Assembly (NCBI GenBank): GCA_027577595.1
Contig: JANBRJ010000067.1
Location: 1 to 64,000 of the forward strand
DNA from: Coemansia sp. RSA 487
Lineage: Eukaryota; Kickxellomycota; Kickxellomycetes; Kickxellales; Kickxellaceae
DNA length: 64,000 bases
Direction: 5' to 3'
Of the stretch, positions 51,260-61,734 are shown one piece after another; within the stretch, counting starts at the first letter, position 1; each line of letters opens with the position of its first letter. Under the pieces are notes generated by a model. The model worked only from the letters and a program-made list of their open reading frames with translations, did not search any database and had not been told where the DNA came from. Position numbers and translations under genes: made by a program.

Positions 51260-52333
51260 ATGCCTAAAGATACAGTGATGCACAGTCCATGCAAAGCAAA
51301 CTTGCTGCGCTACTTGCTGCCTGTGCTTGCGTTTGGTTTAATCATTCTAAACTTTGTCTATTTCGTCGACCCTAAGGATGGTGATGGCAGTGCCTTTCCT
51401 GGAGGTAGCATGCCAGTTGAGAAAGATATGTACATGTATCCTATGTATGATATAACTTTGGCATTCGGGGACTCCATCACACAGCTTGGCTACGAGAATG
51501 AGACCAGAGGCTGGGTTTCACATCTTTCAGACAGATATGTACGGAGAATGGACATACTTAATCGTGGGTTCTCTGGGTATAACACCACAAGGGCAAAGCA
51601 GGTCGCTCACTCTGTTTTCCCCGTCCGTAGAGATTATCTCGAATACTCTGCATCTGCAAAGAGTTCATCCGGTTTGCTTGGATGGTTATCGCGGAGTGCT
51701 AGAACTATCAAGAAGATGTCGCCAAGGCAGCTGGAATCAAAGAATAGCAGGTGGCCACGTAATGATCCGCCATTCCCAAAGCACCACCCCAGAGTGCAGC
51801 TATGCATTCTCTTCTTTGGAGCTAATGACGCTGCTGACCCTCGAGATGACCGCTACACGCCACTGGAGGAGTATCCAGATAATATGCGCTACATAATCAA
51901 CTTGCTACGTAACCCGAAATCAGTGCATTACTCGCCCGACACGCGTATACTAATTATAACTCCACCAGCTGTTGGCGACAAGATGTCCGAAGAGTATTTT
52001 AGGCGGTATGGTTGGACATATGGCCCTCACAAAAATACGGTAACCCAAAAGTATGCAGAGGCAGCGGTCAAAGTTGCCAACGATCTGAATATTCCGTACA
52101 TTGATATGTGGACTGCGATAGAGGAGCGGATGCAGGAGTCTCGCAAAAAGAAGCAATTTACACCATCCACTGACGCCGGTAAGGACAATGGCTATGACGG
52201 CTACGATGAGTTTCTCAGTGATGGACTGCATCTAAACTCGAAAGGAAATGAGTTGCTTTTCAAGCTTCTTTTAGGAAAAATTTACAGAAAATGGCCAGAG
52301 CTCCATCCCTTCAGTGGCTCGGAATTCGCTTAG
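51260..52333 (+). CDS. IAH1-like SGNH esterase with N-terminal membrane anchor
   Basis: A 357-residue hydrolase of the isoamyl acetate esterase (IAH1) type. GDSIT with nucleophile Ser72, NRGFSGYNT (101-109) with the oxyanion glycine, FFGANDA with Asn189, and DGLHLN with Asp321 and His324 complete the SGNH set. Unlike cytosolic yeast Iah1 (about 240 residues), this protein has a hydrophobic segment at about 15-35 (YLLPVLAFGLIILNFVYFV) after a short positive start, predicting a type II membrane anchor or uncleaved signal. A Ser/Lys-rich insert lies at about 128-180. It cleaves short esters by family inference; the physiological substrate is unknown. Confidence 0.85.
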   Translation: MPKDTVMHSPCKANLLRYLLPVLAFGLIILNFVYFVDPKDGDGSAFPGGSMPVEKDMYMYPMYDITLAFGDSITQLGYENETRGWVSHLSDRYVRRMDILNRGFSGYNTTRAKQVAHSVFPVRRDYLEYSASAKSSSGLLGWLSRSARTIKKMSPRQLESKNSRWPRNDPPFPKHHPRVQLCILFFGANDAADPRDDRYTPLEEYPDNMRYIINLLRNPKSVHYSPDTRILIITPPAVGDKMSEEYFRRYGWTYGPHKNTVTQKYAEAAVKVANDLNIPYIDMWTAIEERMQESRKKKQFTPSTDAGKDNGYDGYDEFLSDGLHLNSKGNELLFKLLLGKIYRKWPELHPFSGSEFA

Positions 52334-53001
52334 TGTTAGAGAGGGTTTAATTCCTATTTCTTTACATTGTGTATCTTTGTCGCTTAGATGTGTTTGAAAA
52401 TATAGAATGTATTGCTTTTTATTTCATTTTTGAATAGGCTCACTACTTTGTTTTTGGCATTTGCGACTTTACAAACAATTACAAAACCATGGCATAACAC
52501 TGGCTTGCTACTGGCATCAGACAAATATAGCACTTCATGTGGAAAACGCTGGATATGTTGCTGCACATACCGCTGACTGGAATATTTACAAAGTATAATG
52601 TGTAAAACTGCAAGCGTAAAAATTACAAAGTGTTTAGACACGCCAGGTAACAGCCACAGCAAATACAATAAAAGCCTTGGACCATCGCTGATTGCCTTCG
52701 CGTGTACCATTTGTATGTATGTATAGAAGGCGAACACAAAACTATCCCAGTAGTAGAGGATTCTAGTAAAAGCTTTTCTTTGATTGAATCCCGACAAAAG
52801 ATCATTATCATCAGTCACTTGTAAATGTGCTTAAAAACAGGCATCGGTAAAAATATATAGTGACCACATTCTCCTTGGTATCCATACTTTTGCACACCAA
52901 CCAATACTATCTGTTCAACAACCTCCAAACGTTCATCTTGCTGCAGTGAAAATTATATATAAATCAGCACTTTACGCACCTTGGAACACAATCACGTAGC
53001 A
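52334..53001. other. Gene-free AT-rich stretch
   Basis: About 670 bases. A minus-strand frame (ATG near 52707 to 52384, 107 codons) has a hydrophobic stretch but no other support. TATATAAA at 52956-52963 precedes the decayed small-protein copy. Confidence 0.35.
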
Positions 53002-53292
53002 ATGACATTGAAGGGCGAACCGGTTTACAAAATGATAGCACTTACTAACAAACATAATCCAAAATTGAAAAAGCTTTGCCGTTTATTGCATGCAAGCAGC
53101 TAAGTGCTGTTGGTCATCTAAATCATTATTGCTACCAACAAAAGCCTTCATTCAAGAAAAAGACCACTTGTGCATCTGTGGCATGGAAATAAGGTTCTAA
53201 CTAACAATGATACAGAGCTTGACATTCTAGCTACCACTACCACAATACATTTGACGCATGACGTTGGAGAAAAGCAGATACCAGCTATGTAA
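53002..53292 (+). pseudogene. Decayed copy of the ~95-residue small-protein family
   Basis: Begins MTLKGEPVYKMIALTNKHNP, matching the family start (compare IILTNVDNPSL), but the frame is lost at about codon 34. The helix segment LSAVGHLNHYCYQ appears in another frame, and the last part (ELDILATTTTIHLTHDVGEK) in the first. At least one frame shift and stop are present, so no normal product is expected. The TATA box is still in place. Confidence 0.6.
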
Positions 53293-53534
53293 TTGTGTTT
53301 TGCTTGCTCAAAATGGTGCTTTGTCTGATTTTGATCTATTTTGCTATTTATTTTCTATTATTATCTTTCTTGCTTCCTTTAGTTAACCCTATTCTATTCC
53401 AGCTGCATTTATTAGCAAATGTAATACAATAAATACTACTACCATGAGTTTAACACGCAAAATATTACTTTGACGATTTCTTTGTCGCTTAATAGGCCAA
53501 GATTATTAAAAAAAGCGATTTAGCAACACAGCAG

Positions 53535-55219
53535 TTACTTGATAACAAATATATTTTCTAGCCTTTCCGCATGTTCGATATACATCCTGCTTGCAATGAT
53601 ATCCTTTATCTTGCATTGAACCGATTCACCATTGCCGCAGTATACAGCTATGCGAGTAAAGCTAGGGCATAAAACGAGCGATATTGCCAATGTTGCCAAA
53701 GTCTTTGCTGCGATAACATGCGAACCGAATGCAGTCCAGTTTCTGAAGCAATTGCTTAGGGTAGAGTATTTTGTTTGAAGACGATCAGTTATAGTTTTGT
53801 TCTGGCATCCGTCAAACTCCGAATCAATGTCTCCAAAGTAGCATGCAAAGTCAGACATATTTGGGAGGATCTTCACAAGCTCAATTACTTCCAAGAAATT
53901 CATTGTAGTTGTGCATAATGTAAGAAATTTGATATTTCCAGCGTACAATCCGGTAGATATGATACTCCTGGTATTTTCAAGCGAGTATGTAATATCTGTC
54001 CAAAAAGTATACGTTTCTGATGAGACAAGATTGGCTTTAAATTTTGCAAGTAAGTCGCAAGTCGCTGGTTCAGGACGCATACCAATATAGTGCGTCTTGA
54101 TATAGCGGATATTCGGATAATTGCCATTAGATGATACGATCTCTTTTCGTACTCTACTCATAAAGTCCATATCGAATCTGATTCTTAGATACTCCAGCGT
54201 CTCGCTGTTTCTTCTGAACAAGGTACCATCCTCGAATGCATATTCTGTGTCCCATAGCAGAGCGCGCAATACTGGAAACGGTGCTATGGATTTGGCTAAC
54301 CGTACTTTGCTCATAGCACCGGGACCCCTTATTTTTTGAAACTCGAGTCTTTTGTCTTGGGTAAAGTATCGGGTTTCCATCGTCGCCGAAAATGAAAGAT
54401 CTGAAAGGCACCATGGGAAAGGAGCGCACTGACAGGTTTTCCAAAGTTGATGTTGTCTTTTTGATGATAGAATGGAAAAATTCGATATTATCCATATAGC
54501 AATGTCCCAAGCTGGTGAACTCTGGACAATTAGCAAAGTGCAGACTACTGGGAACCAAGAAAACAGGGCTTGCGTATAACTCCAACTTCTCTACTCTTTC
54601 TGAAATTGTCAGAAATAGATTGTTTGCCTCTTGCGCCCTGGTTTGCACAAATTCCGGATCGATTGTATATTCATTAAAGTTGTGGCCAACCCTCACTTCT
54701 CAGAGCTTTGGTAATGCTGTCGGTATGCGCTGCGCAATCCAATTGAATATCTTGCTTTCGATAGCAATGCCTTTGACAACAGGTTGATCGAGCTTGCTTC
54801 TTATAGCAATTGTCAATTTACGTGCCGAGGGAAACACAACGCTGTCAGGCCATGCCACCGAAAACGCTTGACGCTGTATCTCTGTCGGTTGTTTTTATAC
54901 TGTATAACATAATTTAAACGCTTTTAACGTAGTGAAAGTGCTTTACGCTTAACTTTACCCGATGTGGCACGTAAAAAAGCGAAAAGCCCTTTCCGTATCC
55001 ATTTTCCGTTATAGCCAAGCTGGTATCCCGGCAAAATTGCTTAAGGGCAAGTGATCTCCAAGCATTGCTGATATCATAAAGTATAAGCCATGCTTCTGTG
55101 ACCTTTTTTGTGTAAGTATGTCTGTGGAAACGGATGGTACTGCTTTCGTGCACATAGAATCTAGTAATACGCTCAGCAATATGCAGCGGTAGTCTTTGGA
55201 AAACGGATGAAGTGGGAAT
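53535..55219 (-). pseudogene. Decayed F-box-like family copy 4
   Basis: The same family as the array at 30.5-35.8 kb, but on the opposite strand and about 18 kb away. The N-terminal part reads PTSSVFQRLPLHIAERITRF and later ISNAWRSLALKQFC (compare VSYSWRVLAFDYFF), with an isoleucine codon where the start should be. SIAPFPVLRALLWDTEYAFE and LFRRNSETLEYLRI mark the middle. The C-terminal 333 codons (54536-53535) are open; the upstream part is split among frames. Confidence 0.75.
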
Positions 55220-55638
55220 AATTGTATACAAAAGTAATAGTATATTCAAGGTTTTAAAAGTAAATATTGAGATTGTAAGCGTATCTTTAAAACTAGGTCA
55301 GAAGGTAAAAGTGGGAAAGCGAGTTGAAACTGGCAACTCTATCAAAACAAACATGATTCAGCTTGCATATGCCAACATGCCAGAATAGGTTAGGCTGCTG
55401 ATCAAAAAGGACCACACTATGTCATCAACACGTTTTGTTTGGGTTTTTTGAGAATGGATAATGAAGCACTTGTTTCATAAATGGGCAAACCCTTATTTCC
55501 TTCTTTTTAAATCCAGCTTTTCTCGCAAAAGCTATTTGTCCCTACTTCCACATTCAGCAATGAGCCAAGCTTGCCCACAAGAACTGCCTCACAGCAAAAT
55601 GGCCCGTATTTTGGTAGCCAGAAATAAGCAAGACAAAC
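55220..55638. other. Gene-free stretch beside two relics
   Basis: About 420 bases, AT-rich at first. Part of the 55461-55721 frame (MSQACPQELPHSKMARIL) may belong to the damaged element that follows, but this cannot be settled. No terminal inverted repeat was found. Confidence 0.3.
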
Positions 55639-56733
55639 ATGGCGGGCTCAAGAAGAACAGCAAAAAGCGAGGAACTCTCCTTGGATCAAATTGGTTGGCA
55701 ATTACTGCCCAACAGCGATGATGCCTGCGCGACCAACAGAAATGTACCAGTGCTTCTAGACTACGATGGCACCAGCATAATTGAAGCCAAAGACAAGCGC
55801 GGCTCGGTGGAGAAACCAACCAAACATGACCCGGATAAAGTGTACACCCAGGATCTGTCTCTGGAGGAGCTTAGAAATGCAGCAGGCAAATACGTCCTGG
55901 TTTATTCATACATTCAAAATCAACCGTGTCGCGTGCAAGAATTCAACACGTCCAAGAACGTCAAGCAGAAGATGCACTACTACGCTCAGAATATCTACAT
56001 AGGCGAGATCTACTCCAAGAATAAAAAGCAGGTTAAAGAAACATTAGCTGAAGCTGCGCAATCTGCTATTAGGGTAGCTGAAACCTACCTTTCCCAGTTT
56101 TCCAGCACAACTGTCAATATTGGAGTGTTTGGGAAATACATTAGAGTTCACGGCGAAGTGGAGCCTTGCTAAGCGGCTATTACTCGCGTCATCTAGTGTC
56201 AAGAGGAAGAGAAGGGCGTGTTGCCGGAATGGAAAGTCCAGATAGGTATATTCTTCGAGAAATCCAACGAGCGCCTGGTAAATAGTTTGAAAAACACTTT
56301 TGGTGGGGATGCAATTTTTGTAATAGGCGATTCGAATGCGCAGAGGAAAAGTGGTCCAGATACTGCTCAAGTAGTTGCCGTGCGTGACATGTTTCGTGAG
56401 CATGACTTCACGGTGTATTCGATCGACGAGTATAACACGTCAGCTGTGTGCCCCAAGTGTTGCGAAAGCTCTCTCAAAATCATTAAGGATCCTTCTGGTT
56501 CGTACACAGAGGACAAAAAAGGAGCATCCATGGTGAGCCGCCATGACTGGGTGTGGTGCACGAACGAAGTATGCAAGTCGCTTTCTAATAAGAAAATAAG
56601 AGCAGTGATGAGGTTTGGACTGAAGGTGTCTAGAATAAAAATGTCGCCGTTACCTTTGAAGTATGGTCATATACTAAACAGTCTGCATATCGATGGTAGA
56701 ATTCTGCAAAGGTTCAATTTTGATAGTGCCTAA
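55639..56733 (+). pseudogene. Decayed Fanzor/TnpB-like gene
   Basis: Two open stretches in different frames, 55639-56172 (177 codons) and 56218-56733 (171 codons). The first has a Fanzor-like order: a YVLVYSYI segment where RuvC-I would lie (its aspartate replaced), then ETLAEA and AETYLSQFSSTTVNIGVFGK. The second has FVIGDSN, SIDEYNTSAVCPKC (RuvC-II glutamate plus zinc CxxC) and a second cysteine pair CTNEVC. The final aspartate segment (RuvC-III) is not recognisable. Fanzor proteins are eukaryotic relatives of TnpB, RNA-guided nucleases carried by DNA transposons (established). The assignment is from motif order. The gene is broken and lacks key catalytic residues. Confidence 0.55.
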
Positions 56734-57773
56734 CCTGGACAAAAAAAAAGCAAGTCGTAGAGCATCTTCTCTTCCAACTATAAGTGTCTGTGCTTTCTCG
56801 TGGACTTTCTTTTAGCATCGACTTTACCCACTTTAATAATGTAATAACGTTATGACATATGGTGTAGATATTACATACACCTTCACAATTCGCTTGTCAT
56901 TCGAATGGCAGAGAAACAGGACTTTTATAGCACATATTTAGTGACATTGGCGCTTTTTCGTGATTTGGCAATGGCAGCCATTGAACTTCTCAAATGCTTC
57001 TATACAATCAAAATGACAACCTTCATTGTTATCAATCGTTGGGTGTGTACTTCCAATCAGTGGACTCTGTTCAACCCAAGCGGAGAATTTTTTGGATGTA
57101 CTGATTACCATTATCCCCCTCCTTTATATGGTAACGATTGCTGTCCCGATTGTTTACAATTTGCCAATCTACGAAAAAAATGACATTATCAATATCACCA
57201 GAAATTCAACAGATAATACATTGCCAGTTGCCTCTTTCGTACGTTTTGCATCAATTGTCGATCGGCTCATGATTTTGGTTAAATAAAAGTTTGAAACCCA
57301 ACATGTATTATGCTTAACCGAGTTGTGCGTATGGAAAAGGAGGATTTGCGCTGTTTTTTGTTCTTCCAAAGATGCCTCCTTTGAAAGCCCTGGTCCATCC
57401 CTTTGTAGACTCGTGCGTGTCAGCGAATTGGAAATGGTTTACGTTGTAACGTAATGCTGTCTTGCTCTTAAGGGGCTAAAGAACACGAAAATCGACAAGA
57501 GTTACATGGAAAATATTGGAATACGTCTTGACAAAAGATAGAAATGCAACCGTGAGAAGGAGACAAGGGGAGTTTGTGTTACATGAGCAAAAGAAAATGT
57601 TGCATCTGGACCGATATAAAACGAGATCACTCCACCGCTCCTCGTTTATTCTTGTTTCTATATTCCAATATATATAGCGCTTTTATTTTTCCGTTTGCTC
57701 AAGAATTTACAAATTTTGTTAATACCATAGATAATCCCTTAATACCCTCCCCTGTCTAGTACGCTTTTTCAAC
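56734..57773. other. Gene-free stretch before P450 member 2
   Basis: About 1.04 kb. Two overlapping frames, 56905-57183 (92 codons) and 57026-57286 (86 codons, hydrophobic middle), may be remnants of a gene, unidentified. GATATAAAACGAG near 57612-57624, about 150 bases before the P450 start, resembles a TATA box. Confidence 0.4.
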
Positions 57774-59381
57774 ATGGCTATACTAAGAGCAGCAGCCCAC
57801 CAGGGCATGTCTTGGATAACCGGAATCCTAGCACACTCTAACTATTTGGTAGCCGAAATTTTAGCGGCATTCCTCGTGCTTTATGCAACCTGGCGCATCG
57901 TCTACTCGCTATACTTTGCGCCGCTCAGCAAGATCCCCGGAAGCAGAATAAGCAAATTGACAAATGCCAAATCCAAATTCAACGCGCTATTTGGCCGACT
58001 GGGTGACACGTGCGAGGATGAGTACTACAAATACGGCGACATTTACGTAGTAGGACCCAGGACTGTGGTGATTAGCAATCCAGCCGACTGCAAAACAGTC
58101 TTTGGCTCCCATCGGTTCATCAAGGCTGGAACGTACAGGCATTTTGCTGTTATTGCCGATGTCATGTTTACAACGCAGTCAGCCGAGCTGACGCATGTCA
58201 GGAGACGTCAAGTAGGTCCTGCGTTTACTCATGGCTACCTGAATGGTATGGAGCCAACGATCCTCGAGTGCGGCATTTTGGCGATCAAACAAAAATGGGA
58301 CGCACTTATCGACGGCTCTGGTACCGGCGAGGCGACTATTCCTTATGCGCTCCACTTTTCGCTGACGACATTTGATATCATCGGTGCTCTCGGCTATGGC
58401 CAGCGGTTCAATGCGCTCAAGGACAATAGCGGCAAAATCGTCGACTGGGTGTATAACTTTATCAGACTGGGCCTTCTTGGAATTGTGTTTCCAAACACAG
58501 ACTGGTTTCCGCTCAGCTTGCTAAAAAAGCCACTGGAGAAGAGCAAGGACGAGTTTGTGGCCTTTGGGAATGCAGCAGCTGACAGGCGCAGAGAAATGCT
58601 TAGGTATGGAAAAATGGAAAAGCCCAAGGATATATTGCAAGCAATGATCGATGCAGAGGACCCCAAATCCCATGTACGCATGACGCAGAGGCAAATAACG
58701 GCAGAGACCATCGGGTTCCTTATTGCAGGCACTGACACGACGTCGCTGACTATGAGCTGGACGCTGCACTACTTGCTTCTTTATCCGGAGGCGTACGCGC
58801 GTGCTGTTCGCGAGGTACGTAGCAGGTTCCCTCGTGAGCACACGATTACTTATGCAGAGGGCAAAGCGGAGTTGCCATTCGTTGATGCATGTATATACGA
58901 GTCGATGAGAATTCGCGCAGTCTCAGGCGTCTTCCTGCCGCGCATAGTTCCCGAAGGTGGTGCGACTTTTCAGGGACACTACTTGCCGGCAGGCACGCGG
59001 ATTGGCGTAAACATTGCAGGCGCCAATCATCATAGAGAAACTTGGGAGCAGCCGCGCCGCTTCATGCCGGAGCGGTTCCTTGGCGAAGGCGAAAAGAGAA
59101 AGCAGAACGTCATTACCTTCAGCTCAGGCGTTAGGATTTGCCCGGGACGAAACCTGGCGCTGTATGAAATGATGACGATTCTGGCCAACTTGCTCAAAGA
59201 CTACGATTTTTCATTGCCCGCCAACGCTTTGTTCCGTCCTGACAAGGTTGACAAGGACGGAAACCCTATTGCCATGCCGCGCACGCAAAGCTTGACGGTT
59301 CTACCCAAGCATCCGGAGCGCGACTGCCTTGTTGTCGTCAAGCGGGCACCGGACTCGTCGTTTAGCAATGGACACGTTTGA
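57774..59381 (+). CDS. Cytochrome P450, cluster member 2
   Basis: A 535-residue intronless P450 colinear with members 1 and 3. The N-terminal helix, APLSKIPGSR hinge, AGTDTTSLTMSW, ESMR and FSSGVRICPGRNLAL (Cys456) are all present. Its 3' segment 59051-59248 is identical to 61404-61601 of member 3, although their 5' halves differ clearly, whereas around 58186-58453 it is closer to member 1. This mosaic pattern suggests gene conversion between copies. Substrate unknown; the shared active site implies related reactions. Confidence 0.95.
   Translation: MAILRAAAHQGMSWITGILAHSNYLVAEILAAFLVLYATWRIVYSLYFAPLSKIPGSRISKLTNAKSKFNALFGRLGDTCEDEYYKYGDIYVVGPRTVVISNPADCKTVFGSHRFIKAGTYRHFAVIADVMFTTQSAELTHVRRRQVGPAFTHGYLNGMEPTILECGILAIKQKWDALIDGSGTGEATIPYALHFSLTTFDIIGALGYGQRFNALKDNSGKIVDWVYNFIRLGLLGIVFPNTDWFPLSLLKKPLEKSKDEFVAFGNAAADRRREMLRYGKMEKPKDILQAMIDAEDPKSHVRMTQRQITAETIGFLIAGTDTTSLTMSWTLHYLLLYPEAYARAVREVRSRFPREHTITYAEGKAELPFVDACIYESMRIRAVSGVFLPRIVPEGGATFQGHYLPAGTRIGVNIAGANHHRETWEQPRRFMPERFLGEGEKRKQNVITFSSGVRICPGRNLALYEMMTILANLLKDYDFSLPANALFRPDKVDKDGNPIAMPRTQSLTVLPKHPERDCLVVVKRAPDSSFSNGHV
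59051..59248 (+). repeat. 198-nt block identical to part of member 3
   Basis: Read base by base, this block equals 61404-61601 without a mismatch, including synonymous positions. It covers the heme-binding loop. Member 1 has only about half a dozen differences in the matching stretch. Confidence 0.9.
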
Positions 59382-60126
59382 TTTACTCTTTACATTAATT
59401 ATAATTATAAACAACTTTTCTATACGCCAATAGTAATCTATAGCAATTGACATTTAACAAGAAACAATCCGCCATCCAGCCCCACCTTTGTCCATGCATT
59501 TCCGTGTAATTTACTGATATGTCTATACCTCTGATAATTCAGTTTAATAAGTCTTGCATACCAATAAATTTCGCCGGAAGAAGGGGGAGCTGCTGGTGTT
59601 TTGAGCTTTACGAAAAAGGGGAATGGGGAGAGGAGATGCTGATTGCGTGCTATTGGCTTTTTGTTGCAGGTTATGTATCTTTTTGAAAATCTCCTTGTCA
59701 CTTTTTCCCTTGCATACTCCAAGTATTGATGGAAGGGAAATGATCTACAAATGGGCGATATAATATCCTGGTCACAGGGCGATACCAAAGACAGAATAGG
59801 CGACTGCGTACGAAGCAAAAAATCGGAATGTCTTGAAAAAAAAAAGTAATTGCATACAACATGCTGCTGTGTGAAATGGAATGGAATGTAATGTATGCAA
59901 CGGAAGACATCTTGCACTTTGAACATGTATATATAAGATGAGGATAAGTCGAAGTGGCCACTTTCATTTCACTCCAAACCAAGCTAAACCAGACTCCATA
60001 AGTAACTTTGGCACCATTTTTCTTATCGTTGCAATACCATTTCTTATTCCCAACTTTTTTTATTCAAAGCTAAAAGCCATATATATATATATATATATAT
60101 ATTTGATACAGTTTTTTTTATTTGCT
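59382..60126. other. Gene-free stretch between P450 members 2 and 3
   Basis: About 745 bases with no gene. An AT dinucleotide run (60079-60102) lies just before the next start; a second ATG at 59938 opens the same frame but lies in low-complexity leader sequence. Confidence 0.5.
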
Positions 60127-61734
60127 ATGGCGATATTAAGTGCAACTATCCATCAAGGCGTATTGTGGCTGACTGAAACCATGACGCAAAACGACTACTT
60201 GGGGACCAAGATCTTGGCGGCAACCATTGCGTTTTACGCAACCGGCCGCGTCCTTTATTTGCTGAACTACGCACCGCTTAGCAAGATTCCTGGGAACAGG
60301 ATAAGCAAGCTGACGATGCTCAAGGCCAATTTCACCACTTTATTTGGGTGGCTGGGCGACACGTGCGAGAACGAGTACTACAAGTACGGCGACATCTACG
60401 TAGTGGGTCCCAAGGCTGTCGTTATTTGCAACCCATCTGACTGTAAAACAGTGCTGGGTTCGCACCGCTTCATCAAGGCTGGCATGTACAGACATTTTGC
60501 TCTGATCGAACATACAATGTTTACAACACAGTCGCCTGAGCTATCTCGTACCAGGAGACGTCAAGTGGGCCCTGCGTTTACCCATGGATACTTGAACGAT
60601 ATGGAGCCGACTATCCTTGACTGTGGCATCCTGGCCATTAAACGCAAATGGGACGAACTAATTGACGGTTCTGCTACCGGCGAGGCAACGGTCCCGTACT
60701 CGCTGCATTTTCTTCTAACCTCGTTTGACATTATCGGCGCGCTTGGGTATGGCCAGCGGTTCAACACGCTGCGCGACAGCACAGGCAAGATTGTCGAGTG
60801 GGTGGACAACTACAACAGACTGGCGCGTCTTCGAATTGTGTTTCCCAGCACCAACTGGTATCCTCTTAGTCGTGTTATCAAGCCGTTAGAGAAAAACATT
60901 GACGAGCTAGCGGCTTTTGGCGATGCGGCGGCTGCCAAGCGTAGGGAAATGCTTAGATACGGCGAAATGGAGAAACCTAGGGATATCCTGCAAGCGATGA
61001 TTGACGCCGAGGATCCCAAGTCCCATGTACGCATGACGCAGAGGCAGATAACGGCGGAAACCATTGGCATATTGATCGGCGGCACCGACACCACGGCTAT
61101 GACCATCATTTGGACGCTGCACTACTTGCTTCTGTATCCGGAAGTGCACAGGCGCGCTGTTCGCGAGGTGCGGAGCAGGTTTTCGCGCTCTCACACCATC
61201 AACTATGCAGAGGGCAAAGCGGAATTGCCATACATTGACGCATGTATCTACGAGTCGATGAGAATTCGTGCAGTCTCAGGCGTTTTTCTGCCACGCATAG
61301 TTCCGGAGGGTGGTGCGACTTTCCAGGGCTATTTCCTACCGGCGGGCACACGCATTGGCGTAAACATCGCTGGCGCTAACCACCACCAGGAGACGTGGGA
61401 GGAGCCGCGCCGCTTCATGCCGGAGCGGTTCCTTGGCGAAGGCGAAAAGAGAAAGCAGAACGTCATTACCTTCAGCTCAGGCGTTAGGATTTGCCCGGGA
61501 CGAAACCTGGCGCTGTATGAAATGATGACGATTCTGGCCAACTTGCTCAAAGACTACGATTTTTCATTGCCCGCCAACGCTTTGTTCCGTCCTGACAAGG
61601 TCGGCAAGAACGGGTACCCGATCCCCATGCCACGCACTCATAACCCAATTGTTTTGCCAAAGTATCCAGAGCGCGACTGCCTTGTTGTGGTCAGACATGC
61701 GTCAGACTCTTCGTTTGGCAAAGAATGCGCTTGA
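60127..61734 (+). CDS. Cytochrome P450, cluster member 3
   Basis: A 535-residue intronless P450. ATG 60127 (MAILSATIHQGVLWLTETM) is chosen over the in-frame ATG 189 bases upstream because it aligns with the other members and the upstream part contains the AT repeat. Motifs: APLSKIPGNR hinge, GGTDTTAMTIIW in the I-helix (Gly replacing Ala at the start), ESMR and FSSGVRICPGRNLAL (Cys456). The shared block with member 2 is described there. The 5' half is the most diverged of the three. Confidence 0.95.
   Translation: MAILSATIHQGVLWLTETMTQNDYLGTKILAATIAFYATGRVLYLLNYAPLSKIPGNRISKLTMLKANFTTLFGWLGDTCENEYYKYGDIYVVGPKAVVICNPSDCKTVLGSHRFIKAGMYRHFALIEHTMFTTQSPELSRTRRRQVGPAFTHGYLNDMEPTILDCGILAIKRKWDELIDGSATGEATVPYSLHFLLTSFDIIGALGYGQRFNTLRDSTGKIVEWVDNYNRLARLRIVFPSTNWYPLSRVIKPLEKNIDELAAFGDAAAAKRREMLRYGEMEKPRDILQAMIDAEDPKSHVRMTQRQITAETIGILIGGTDTTAMTIIWTLHYLLLYPEVHRRAVREVRSRFSRSHTINYAEGKAELPYIDACIYESMRIRAVSGVFLPRIVPEGGATFQGYFLPAGTRIGVNIAGANHHQETWEEPRRFMPERFLGEGEKRKQNVITFSSGVRICPGRNLALYEMMTILANLLKDYDFSLPANALFRPDKVGKNGYPIPMPRTHNPIVLPKYPERDCLVVVRHASDSSFGKECA

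Noticed and set aside
52384-52818. 144-codon minus-strand frame
   Set aside because: No ATG at the start, hydrophobic by composition, no similarity recognised to any family.
59938-60126. N-terminal extension of P450 member 3
   Set aside because: The extra 63 codons cross an AT microsatellite and have no counterpart in the other three members.
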